From: Micavibrio_C sp964577255
Lineage (GTDB): Bacteria; Pseudomonadota; Alphaproteobacteria; Micavibrionales; Micavibrionaceae
Direction of reading: 5' to 3'
Length of the DNA stretch: 64,000 nucleotides
Assembly (NCBI GenBank): GCA_964577255.1
Contig: CAZNYM010000001.1
Span: forward strand, 40,222 to 104,221
In this document: positions 1-6,772 of the stretch, one piece after another
Layout of the letters: each line of letters begins with the position of its first letter
Numbering within the stretch: the stretch's first letter is position 1
Position numbers and translations under genes: made by a program
Notes under the pieces: generated by a model
The model's database searches: none
Seen by the model: only the letters and a program-made list of their open reading frames with translations
What the model was told of the DNA's origin: nothing

Positions 1-1
1 G

Positions 2-523
2 GTCCACACGCCCCTGCGCGACATTTCGATCGAAGCCATCGCCAAGCGCGCCGGCGTGGGCAAGACCACGATTTACAGATGGTGGCCGCACAAGGCCGCC
101 GTGGTCATGGAAGCGTTCCTCGAACAGCCCGGCCTGAACAACATCCTGCCTACCACCCCCACAGCCTCCGAGGCGCTGAAAGTCCAGCTGGAAAAGCTGA
201 TCCGCCAGCTGCGCGGCCAGAACGGGCGTATCGTCGCCAACATCATCGCCGAGGCCCAGGCCGAGCCCGAGGCGCTGCGCCTTTTCAACACGCATTTCCT
301 CAACGAGCGCATGAACAACCTGCGCCGCTACATCGAGCACGGCAAGGCGCACGGCGTTTTCCGCCCCGACATCGACACCGAGATCGCCCTCGACCAACTG
401 GCCGGCCCTCTGTTCTACCGGCTGATGACGCGCGATTCGGGCCTCGATGACGCGTTCGCCGGCAGTTATCCGCAGCAGGCTGTCAACACCCTGCTGATCG
501 TGCCCGAAGACGCCGACGAGTAA
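2..523 (+). CDS. TetR/AcrR-family transcriptional regulator, 5' truncated by window edge
   Basis: The frame is open from the first bases of the window, so the start lies outside; 173 residues are visible. The N-terminal visible part is a TetR helix-turn-helix: 'ISIEAIAKRAGVGKTTIYRWW' is the helix 2-turn-helix 3 region, with the typical TTIYRWW DNA-recognition end. The remainder is an alpha-helical ligand-binding domain of the TetR C-terminal type, with LRGQNGRI and FRPDIDTE segments common in that group. It should be a homodimeric repressor that binds a small ligand. The trhO gene follows after 18 bases on the same strand, which suggests co-transcription, though the pairing has no obvious functional logic. 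The regulated target is probably upstream, outside the window. Confidence 0.9.
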   Translation, partial: VHTPLRDISIEAIAKRAGVGKTTIYRWWPHKAAVVMEAFLEQPGLNNILPTTPTASEALKVQLEKLIRQLRGQNGRIVANIIAEAQAEPEALRLFNTHFLNERMNNLRRYIEHGKAHGVFRPDIDTEIALDQLAGPLFYRLMTRDSGLDDAFAGSYPQQAVNTLLIVPEDADE

Positions 524-541
524 ACGCCGGAGACGCCGATC

Positions 542-1306
542 GTGAGCTGGGAGGTTGTCGCCCTTTACCGCTTCATGCCGCTTGCGGATCTGCCGGATCT
601 AAAGATCCGTGCGGAAGAGGTCTGTCGCGCGCAGGGGATCTGCGGCACTATCCTGCTCGCGCCCGAAGGCATCAACGGCACGGTCGGCGCGCCCGGCCCC
701 GATGCCTTGCGTATCCTGATGGCTTTCCTCGAAGAAACCTTCGGCATCAACAATGGCGAGGTCAAATTCTCGACCGCGCGGGAAAAACCGTTTCACCGCA
801 TGAAAGTGCGGCTGAAGAAGGAAATCGTCTCGCTGCGCGCGCCGGGCGTCAACCCGGCACGGCAGGCCGGCACCTATGTCGAGGCGGGGGAATGGAATGC
901 GCTCTTGCAGGATCCCGACATCGTGCTGATCGACACGCGCAACAGTTTTGAGGTCGAGGCTGGGCGCTTCCCTGGCGCGCTTGATCCCGGCACCACCTGC
1001 TTTCACGAATTCCCGCGTTTCGTCAAAAACAGGCTCGACCCGGCCCGGGACAAAAAGATCGCCATGTACTGCACCGGCGGCATCCGCTGCGAAAAAGCCT
1101 CGTCCTACCTGCTGGCGCAGGGGTTCGATGAGGTTTATCACCTCAAGGGCGGCATCCTGAAATATCTCGAAACCGTGCCTGAAGAACAAAGCCTGTGGCA
1201 GGGAACCTGCTTCGTGTTCGACCGGCGTCACGGCCTCACCCACGGGCTGAAGGAAGACTACATCCCCGGCAACCGTCCCTACACACCCCCCGAGGAGCGC
1301 GGCTAG
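542..1306 (+). CDS. trhO: tRNA uridine(34) hydroxylase, rhodanese family (TrhO/YceA, UPF0176)
   Basis: This protein matches the UPF0176 family, whose E. coli member TrhO (YceA) makes 5-hydroxyuridine at the wobble position of tRNAs. The N-terminal ferredoxin-like domain carries the family stretch LLAPEGINGT (about residues 39-48). A rhodanese domain follows, with IDTRNSFE and the active-site loop CTGGIRCEK; the catalytic cysteine is near residue 177. The start is GTG at 542. At 254 residues it is shorter than the 350-residue E. coli protein and ends soon after the rhodanese domain, as in several alphaproteobacterial relatives. The gene lies 18 bases after the TetR gene and converges on the minus-strand sigma-factor operon, whose last gene ends at 1314. 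Confidence 0.92.
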   Translation: MSWEVVALYRFMPLADLPDLKIRAEEVCRAQGICGTILLAPEGINGTVGAPGPDALRILMAFLEETFGINNGEVKFSTAREKPFHRMKVRLKKEIVSLRAPGVNPARQAGTYVEAGEWNALLQDPDIVLIDTRNSFEVEAGRFPGALDPGTTCFHEFPRFVKNRLDPARDKKIAMYCTGGIRCEKASSYLLAQGFDEVYHLKGGILKYLETVPEEQSLWQGTCFVFDRRHGLTHGLKEDYIPGNRPYTPPEERG

Positions 1307-1313
1307 GCTTTCA

Positions 1314-1727
1314 TCAGGGCTTGAGCCGGGCAGCGTGCGGGTTGCGGGCCAGGAACTTCATACGTTCGGCCAGCAGCGCGCGCTGCGCCGCCGTCAGGGT
1401 GGCGGATTCGTCGCGCAGCCTTTGCCACTTCTCCTGCGTCATCCTGATCTGCAGCGCCTCGATGTCCTGCAGATGCCTGACGTAAGACTCCCGGTCGAAT
1501 GGCTCCGCCAGCAGGAGCTCTGCGCCGCGCAGTCGCGCCGCTGCAAGCGCCCTGACGAATTCCTTGTTCCTTTCGGCAAGATCGGGATGCTGGCGCATTT
1601 TCTCCGCCCGGTGCTCTTCGAACACCGCGCGGCGAACATCGTCGTAAACATAGCCCCCGGCGACGCCCAGCAGCAGGACGTTGAGCAGCAAAGATACGGT
1701 GAAAAAGATTTTGACGGTGCGGCTCAT
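1314..1727 (-). CDS. membrane-anchored periplasmic sensor, Spy/CnrX-like (Metal_resist family)
   Basis: This 137-residue protein has one N-terminal membrane anchor (residues about 6-27, IFFTVSLLLNVLLLG) and a helical periplasmic domain rich in Arg, Glu and Leu. It resembles the heavy-metal-resistance/Spy-CpxP superfamily (PF13801), which includes the nickel/cobalt sensor CnrX. The start is supported by GGAGGAGG seven to eight bases upstream. The ATG overlaps the stop of the preceding gene as ATGA, so translation is probably coupled. Together with the two upstream genes it makes the order sigma factor, small single-span protein, periplasmic sensor, as in the CnrYXH system. I do not see the exact H-x3-H / H-x3-M metal ligands of CnrX, so the signal sensed is unknown. 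It could instead be a Spy-like chaperone. Confidence 0.7.
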   Translation of the reverse strand: MSRTVKIFFTVSLLLNVLLLGVAGGYVYDDVRRAVFEEHRAEKMRQHPDLAERNKEFVRALAAARLRGAELLLAEPFDRESYVRHLQDIEALQIRMTQEKWQRLRDESATLTAAQRALLAERMKFLARNPHAARLKP

Positions 1728-2017
1728 AGCCAGTCCTCCTCCATCGCAGAATCATAGGTCGCAAGCAGTATCTCGGAATCGGTCACAGGCGACAACGCGC
1801 CCATGCCGAAAGCAATGCCGACTGCAAAAAGAACCAACGCGCATAACGCCGGGTGCGGCAGCAGCCACAAAAGCCGCACTTCTTCAACAAACCGTCGGCG
1901 CGCCGATTCCGGCAGCTGCCGCGCGCGGGCGATGATGCGCGCGGCAAGCGTTTCTGGCGCTTCCGGCGTCCGCAGACGGGCCAGCGCTTCGTCAGGATCG
2001 ATAATAACGGGCGCCAT
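1724..2017 (-). CDS. small single-span membrane protein, putative anti-sigma factor (CnrY-like)
   Basis: The protein has 97 residues: a soluble N-terminal part of about 48 residues, one hydrophobic span (LCALVLFAVGIAFGMGALS) and a short acidic tail ending MEEDWL. I chose the ATG at 2017 because AAGGAGG lies six bases upstream; an earlier in-frame ATG at 2044 has no such site. The gene starts inside the end of the ECF sigma gene and its stop overlaps the next start as ATGA. Size, topology and position match CnrY-type anti-sigma factors, which hold their ECF sigma at the inner membrane through a short cytoplasmic N-terminal segment. There is no recognisable zinc-binding anti-sigma motif. The assignment rests on context and topology rather than on sequence similarity. 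Confidence 0.65.
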   Translation of the reverse strand: MAPVIIDPDEALARLRTPEAPETLAARIIARARQLPESARRRFVEEVRLLWLLPHPALCALVLFAVGIAFGMGALSPVTDSEILLATYDSAMEEDWL

Positions 2018-2615
2018 GTTCGCCTCCTTCACGGTTTTGCTCATTCACATACGCGTAACCCAAAGCCTGCAGCCCTGCGCGGACGCCGTCCTTGCCGCGC
2101 ATCACCAGCGACTCGACGGCCTTGGGGCTGATATTCATCACGGCGGCCGCTTCCCTGTGGCTCAGGCCCTCGTAAAAACACAGCACCAGCGCCCGGCGCT
2201 GGCGTTCCGGCAGACGCGCGAGCGCCGCTCTGATCTGCGCCTGTTCCTCGCGGTCGGCCAGCGCCTGCGCCTCGTCCGGGCCGCGGTCAGGCAGTTCCTC
2301 GGAGAGGATGACCACCCGCTCCCGCCCCCTTTGCCGCAGCAGATCGACGCAGCGGTTCGACACGACCCGGTAAAACCAGGTGGTAAAGCGCGCATCGCGC
2401 CCCGAGTCGAACGCGCGCGGATTGTCCCAGAGCTTCAGAAAACAATCCTGCACCGCGTCCTCCGCCAGGCTGGTCTGGCCGGTCAGCCGCCAGGCCAGGG
2501 CGTAAAACCGTTTTGTGTGCCGCCGCACCAGAAAAGAGAAAGCCTGATGATCGCGATCCTTCACGCGGGCCATCAGGCTTTCATCATCCGGGTTGTCGCC
2601 GGTCAAAGCCGTCAA
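1992..2615 (-). CDS. ECF-type RNA polymerase sigma factor
   Basis: This 207-residue protein has the two ECF domains. Region 2 reads AFSFLVRRHTKRFY...AEDAVQDCFLKLW, with the ARFTTWFYRVVSNRCVDLLR end that binds core polymerase and the -10 element. Region 4 reads LPERQRRALVLCFYEGLSHREAAAVMNISPKAVESLVMR and binds the -35 element. The start given is a TTG at 2615, five bases after the end of the EF-hand gene. It has no good ribosome-binding site, and an ATG at 2573 (MARVKDRD) is possible. The gene is followed by an overlapping small membrane protein and a periplasmic sensor, so it is probably released in response to an envelope signal. Its target promoters are not evident here; autoregulation of this operon is likely but not shown. 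Confidence 0.93.
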   Translation of the reverse strand: MTALTGDNPDDESLMARVKDRDHQAFSFLVRRHTKRFYALAWRLTGQTSLAEDAVQDCFLKLWDNPRAFDSGRDARFTTWFYRVVSNRCVDLLRQRGRERVVILSEELPDRGPDEAQALADREEQAQIRAALARLPERQRRALVLCFYEGLSHREAAAVMNISPKAVESLVMRGKDGVRAGLQALGYAYVNEQNREGGEHGARYYRS

Positions 2616-2618
2616 GGC

Positions 2619-3230
2619 TTACGGCTGCTTCGGCGTTTCCGGAGCGGCCGGAGCCTGTTCGCCCGCCTGCTGCTCCTTCATTTTCCTGAACTGTTCGCGC
2701 TTTTCCTTCCACTCGGCCTTTTTGGCGGCGCGGTAAGCCTGGCGCTCTTCATTCGAAACGCTACCGTTGCCATCCTTGTCGATTTCGGAGAATTTTTTCT
2801 CGCCCTGTTCCGCGAACTGTTCGCGGGTGACTTTGCCGTCACCGTCCGCATCCATGGCAGAGAAACGCTTCATCATGCCATCATGCATTTTCTGGCGGCG
2901 CTCGTCATTGGCGGGAGGCACCACACCTTCAGCGGCCTTTTCCTTCATTTTCTCCTCATGGCGCGCTTCCATTTCCTTCATCCGCGCTTCCATGTCGGCG
3001 GCGGTTATCACACCATCTTTGTCTTTATCAAGCTCGTCGAACTGCTTGTTGCTTGCGGCCGCGCTTTCCTCGACGGTCACTGTACCGTCGCCGTTGGCGT
3101 CGATCTTTTCCATCATGCCGGGGCGGCCGTGATGGCCTTCTTTCTTGGCCGCGGTCTCATCCTCGGCGAAGGCAGCGCCCGTCATAAGCAGAAGCGCGGC
3201 GGCGGCGCACAGGGGAATCTGATACAGCAT
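2619..3230 (-). CDS. secreted EF-hand calcium-binding protein
   Basis: A 203-residue exported protein: residues 1-22 form a signal peptide ending AFA before EDETAAKK. Four canonical EF-hand loops are visible in two pairs: DANGDGTVTVEE, DKDKDGVITAAD, DADGDGKVTREQ and DKDGNGSVSNEE. Each has Asp/Asn at loop positions 1, 3 and 5 and an acid at position 12 (or Asp in the second loop). Between them are Lys/Glu/Met-rich helices, and the C terminus is Pro/Ala-rich. The ATG at 3230 is preferred because AAGGAG lies eight bases before it. The gene stops five bases before the ECF sigma gene, so all four genes of the cassette may form one transcript. I infer that it binds Ca2+ in the periplasm and may report Ca2+ or envelope state to the cassette. 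Confidence 0.88.
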   Translation of the reverse strand: MLYQIPLCAAAALLLMTGAAFAEDETAAKKEGHHGRPGMMEKIDANGDGTVTVEESAAASNKQFDELDKDKDGVITAADMEARMKEMEARHEEKMKEKAAEGVVPPANDERRQKMHDGMMKRFSAMDADGDGKVTREQFAEQGEKKFSEIDKDGNGSVSNEERQAYRAAKKAEWKEKREQFRKMKEQQAGEQAPAAPETPKQP

Positions 3231-3338
3231 GGTTTTTCTCCTTTTCATGACCATGATACGCGCGGGGCAGAAAAATCCCCCGGATCCGTTCCGGATTTTC
3301 CGCCGGGAAAGCGGCAAAACCGGGGCAAAAGCGGGTTT

Positions 3339-4421
3339 TTACTGTGCCGCCAGATCAAGAACGATACGGTCGCCCTGGCTGGCCGAGGGCGGAATCGCCC
3401 GCGCCCACAGCACCTGACCCGGTGCCGTCATCTGGAACACCAGGCGTGTGCCGCCCTGGCCGTCCGGCCCGGCGGCATAGCCGCTGACAAGCGGCGTATC
3501 CTGAACGCTGCGCGCCTGCGGCCCGCCGTTCCAGCCCACGCCCGGCAGTTCGATCACCAGCAGTTTTTCATTGTTATCGATGTCGTAGCGGAAGGGCGCG
3601 GCGCCGCTGGTATCGAGCACCAGCCTGATCTTGTTGCCGTGATCGCCGAAGCGCACGCCCTGCACGCTGACGCCCCCGGCTGCCGGACGCGGCGCAGGAT
3701 TGTAAGCCGCCATCTCCGCGGCTGGCGCAGGCTGCTGCGGCCGGACGGGAACGGCCACCGGCGCCATCAGCGGCGCGATGCGGCTCGACTGGCGCGGCGG
3801 GGAACGCGGCACCATAGAGGGCGCGACCGGTTCGGCGGCGGGTGGCGGCGCGAGCGACACCGGTTCGTCGGCGTAGTATTCCGCTTCGGCGCGGGCCTGG
3901 TTGTAAGGATCCATCGCCCGCGCGGGCTCTCCCGCCATGACGCTGCCGCCGGCCTTGGGCTCGACCGCGGGCAGCGTCCCCGGCGATGCCAGAGGCGGCT
4001 GCTGTTGCTGCGGCGGCGGCGCGTAAGATGGTTCCGCATAAGCCTGCATCGGCTCTGGCGGCGCGGCCGGCACGCCGCCCGCGAGCTTGGTGATCGCGGG
4101 CATCATCATGCTGAGGTCGTTGCGCATCATTTCCACCTGATGCTCGAGCTCGGCGATGCGCTTGCGCGATTCCGCAAGCTCGGCCAACTCGTCGGCGGTG
4201 GCGACAGGACGCGCCGTACGATCGGGCACCAGCCATGTCGAATCGGATGTCTGCATCACGCGGGTCTGGGGCGCGGCAGGCGGCTGCGGATCGGCGTCGT
4301 TCCAGTCATAGGCCGTGTCGGCCGGGGGCCATTCCCGCACCCAGGAGCAGCCGCTCACGAGCAGCGCCGCGACCGTCGCCGCCGCCAGCATCCATCGTCC
4401 GCTATTTCTGCGCGATGTCAT
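3339..4421 (-). CDS. AMIN-domain lipoprotein
   Basis: A 360-residue predicted lipoprotein. The N terminus has a lipobox, LLVSGC, with Cys near residue 25. A short coiled-coil follows (DELAELAESRKRIAELEHQVEMM, about residues 73-95), then a long Pro/Ala/Gln-rich linker. The C terminus (about residues 250-360) has the AMIN pattern: VSVQGVRFGDHG..IRLVLDTSG..PFRYDI, LLVIELPG and DRIVLDL. AMIN domains direct periplasmic amidases and secretin-type proteins to peptidoglycan or the septum, so this is probably an outer-membrane-anchored, wall-associated protein. No amidase or secretin domain is attached. The gene stands alone between the EF-hand gene and the GT4 gene. The 108 bases upstream (4422-4529) hold no gene I can see. 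Confidence 0.75.
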   Translation of the reverse strand: MTSRRNSGRWMLAAATVAALLVSGCSWVREWPPADTAYDWNDADPQPPAAPQTRVMQTSDSTWLVPDRTARPVATADELAELAESRKRIAELEHQVEMMRNDLSMMMPAITKLAGGVPAAPPEPMQAYAEPSYAPPPQQQQPPLASPGTLPAVEPKAGGSVMAGEPARAMDPYNQARAEAEYYADEPVSLAPPPAAEPVAPSMVPRSPPRQSSRIAPLMAPVAVPVRPQQPAPAAEMAAYNPAPRPAAGGVSVQGVRFGDHGNKIRLVLDTSGAAPFRYDIDNNEKLLVIELPGVGWNGGPQARSVQDTPLVSGYAAGPDGQGGTRLVFQMTAPGQVLWARAIPPSASQGDRIVLDLAAQ

Positions 4422-4529
4422 AGGCTTGCATCCCGTTTTGTAACCTGATTACCCGAAGCTAGAGATTCCGGGACCGGGCGGCAACAATCCCCGGGCACAG
4501 GTGCGCCGTTATCCACACGCGGGGTCTTG

Positions 4530-5672
4530 TCATAAGTTTTTATAAAAACCGGCGAGCTTTTCCGTGACCGCCGCCGCGCTCATTTCCTGCGCCACCAGCG
4601 CGCGGCCCTGCGCGCCCAAACGGCGGCACAGCGCGCGGTCGCCCGCCAGCAGCAGCAGACGCTCGGCCAGCAGCACGGCGTCGCCGGGGGGGACAAGAAA
4701 TCCGTTCTCTCCCTCGCTGACGACGTCGCGGCAACCCGGCACGTCGGTCGCGACGATGGCGCGGCCGCACGCCGCCGCTTCCAGCAGCGCCTTGGGCACC
4801 CCCTCGCCGCCCGTCGAAGGCAGCACCGCCGCATGGGCCTGCGCCCAGACCGCTTTCATATCATCGCAATGGCCTTTGTAAATCACCGCCGGGTTGCCGG
4901 CAGTCCAGGCTTCGATCTCGGCAAGCGTCCACGAAGCCGGATTGGCAGGATCGGGCCGGCCGCACAGCCACAGACGGACGGCGGGCGCGTGATGGCGCAA
5001 AAGTTCGAACGCTTCGCGCAAAGTCGCAAGCCCCTTAATCGCCAGCATGCGCGCCGGAAAGACGCAGATGAATTCCGCGCTGTCGTCGGGAAAGGGCTGC
5101 GGCGTGAAATGATCGAGATCGACCCCCGAGCCGCGCACCAGCAGCACCCGCGAACGGTCTTCGGGCAGCAAACCGAGTCCGTTGAGCGTAGCCAGGTCGT
5201 CGCCGTTCTGCACCATCACATACGAACCCGGCCGGCGCAGCAGCACGCGGAACATCGGCACGATGACAAGGCGCAGCGCGCGTGCAAGCGCGCTCTGACC
5301 GCAGAACACGAAACCCAGCCCGGCGAAGGCGTTGACGACCACGGGAACGCCCGCGCACCACGCCGCGATCGAACCGTACAGCACCGGCTTCATGGCGATG
5401 TGATGGACAATATCGGGACGCTCGCGCCGGTAAAGGCGTGCAAGGCCCGCGATCTGCACCAGAGCGCGCAGGGGATTGAGCGAACGGCGCGAAAAGCTGA
5501 AGGGAATGAGCCGCGCACCGTGCGCCGCCAGCTTTCCTTCCCGGTCCGCACCTTCGGTAACCACCGCCGTTTCAAAGCCGACCTGTTGCGCCGCGCGCAG
5601 CGTCGGCAGGCGGTGGGAGAGGAAATAGCCTTCCTCCGTCACCGCGTAAAGCAGGCGGCGGGCGGGTTTCAC
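4530..5672 (-). CDS. GT4-family glycosyltransferase
   Basis: This 380-residue protein is a GT-B glycosyltransferase of family 4. The N-terminal domain includes LPTLRAAQQVGFETAVVTEG and RRERPDIVHHIAMKPVLYG. The C-terminal Glycos_transf_1 domain has FPARMLAIKGLATLREAFELL and the donor-binding motif GGEGVPKALLEAAACGRAIVATDVPGC, including the EX7E-type glutamates. The start is a GTG at 5672 that overlaps the upstream stop as GTGA, with CAGGA in front. A longer in-frame extension to 5783 lies inside the upstream gene and is unlikely. Sitting directly behind a WecA-type initiating transferase, it probably adds the second sugar to an undecaprenyl-linked acceptor at the cytoplasmic face of the inner membrane. 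The sugar is unknown. Confidence 0.88.
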   Translation of the reverse strand: MKPARRLLYAVTEEGYFLSHRLPTLRAAQQVGFETAVVTEGADREGKLAAHGARLIPFSFSRRSLNPLRALVQIAGLARLYRRERPDIVHHIAMKPVLYGSIAAWCAGVPVVVNAFAGLGFVFCGQSALARALRLVIVPMFRVLLRRPGSYVMVQNGDDLATLNGLGLLPEDRSRVLLVRGSGVDLDHFTPQPFPDDSAEFICVFPARMLAIKGLATLREAFELLRHHAPAVRLWLCGRPDPANPASWTLAEIEAWTAGNPAVIYKGHCDDMKAVWAQAHAAVLPSTGGEGVPKALLEAAACGRAIVATDVPGCRDVVSEGENGFLVPPGDAVLLAERLLLLAGDRALCRRLGAQGRALVAQEMSAAAVTEKLAGFYKNL

Positions 5673-6760
5673 GACGGATCCTGCGCCCGGACGAGGCGGC
5701 TGATCACGCGGCGGAAGCGGTGCGGGCGCATCGACATATATATGTGCGCGAACAGGAAGGCGATCCAGGGATATGTCAGCCACGCCTGCGGCCAGCCCAT
5801 AAACTGCACGATAAGCGCGAGCAGCGCGCCGCCCGCCACCAGTGTCAGGATCACGGCGGTCGCCCGCCCGGGGCTAAGGCCCGCGTATATGAAATGATGG
5901 TGGAAATGGTCGTGGTCGGGATCGAACGGATGGCGCCCCTGCGACACGCGGCGGGCGAACTGCCCGCATATATCGAAGATCGGCAGGGCCAGGAGCCACG
6001 CCACACCCATCGGATATATATAAGTGTGATTGATCTTCACCATATCGATGCAGAGCCAGGCCAGCATCACCCCCAGGCACAGGCTGCCCGCGTCGCCCAG
6101 AAAGACGCGCGCCCGCGCCAGACCCGGACGGCGCATGTTGTGCAGAAGGAACCCGCCCAGGCAACCCAGCGCGAGCGCCAGCAGCGCCAGCTTGTCGCCG
6201 GCGCCGGTTGCGACGGCGCAGACCAGCAGCGCGAGGATGATGATAAAACCGATGCCGGCAGCCAGCCCGTCGAGGCCATCCATCAGGTTGACCGCGTTGA
6301 TCAGCAGCACCACGGCGATCAGGCTCATGACCGCACTGAAGGGCCCGAGGCCGAACGGCCCAAAGCCGAACAGGTCGCCCATGCTAGTAACACGCACATC
6401 GCCCCCGAACACCAGCAGCACCGCTGCGACAAACTGGGTCAGGAACTTGAAGCGCGCCGACAGGCCGTAACGGTCGTCGCAGCCGCCGATCACGAGCAAC
6501 AGCGCAAATGCGGTGAAGACGCCGGCGATGCCCGGCACCGCGATCCCCGAGATAACGGCCAGGATCATGAACACGGGAAAGATGACGAGCCCGCCGACTG
6601 GCGGCACCGCACCCTCGTGTTTTTTGCGGCCGCCAGGCAGGTCGACAAACCCGCCGGCAACGGCGCGGCGGATCACCGGCGGCAGTAAAACGGCAACGGT
6701 CAAAAAACCCGCAATAAAAAGCGCGAGCGCGGCAACCGGGTGGGACAGATCCGCCAGCAT
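5669..6760 (-). CDS. undecaprenyl-phosphate sugar-1-phosphate transferase (WecA/MraY family)
   Basis: A 363-residue polytopic membrane protein of glycosyltransferase family 4 in the old Pfam sense (PF00953). Family motifs are present: DLPGGRKKHEGAVPPVGG near the N terminus, NAVNLMDGLDGLAAG (the NxxNxxDGxDGLA catalytic loop), FLGDAGSLCLG, and a cytoplasmic His-rich loop DHDHFHHHFI. About ten hydrophobic spans are visible. It should transfer a HexNAc-1-phosphate from a UDP-sugar to undecaprenyl phosphate and start a surface polysaccharide. The DxxNLxDGxDGLA and HHH features suit WecA rather than MraY. The gene lies 12 bases after mnmC and overlaps the GT4 gene by four bases (GTGA), so the three form one operon. 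A GGGAAGG sequence precedes the ATG at 6760. Confidence 0.9.
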   Translation of the reverse strand: MLADLSHPVAALALFIAGFLTVAVLLPPVIRRAVAGGFVDLPGGRKKHEGAVPPVGGLVIFPVFMILAVISGIAVPGIAGVFTAFALLLVIGGCDDRYGLSARFKFLTQFVAAVLLVFGGDVRVTSMGDLFGFGPFGLGPFSAVMSLIAVVLLINAVNLMDGLDGLAAGIGFIIILALLVCAVATGAGDKLALLALALGCLGGFLLHNMRRPGLARARVFLGDAGSLCLGVMLAWLCIDMVKINHTYIYPMGVAWLLALPIFDICGQFARRVSQGRHPFDPDHDHFHHHFIYAGLSPGRATAVILTLVAGGALLALIVQFMGWPQAWLTYPWIAFLFAHIYMSMRPHRFRRVISRLVRAQDPS

Positions 6761-6772
6761 GGTACGCCTTCC

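Noticed and set aside
1803..4448. Very long open frame (881 codons) on the plus strand
   Set aside because: It lies opposite to five well-supported minus-strand genes (sigma factor, EF-hand protein, AMIN lipoprotein and others), and its translation is Arg/His-rich and low in similarity. It is a product of high GC content.
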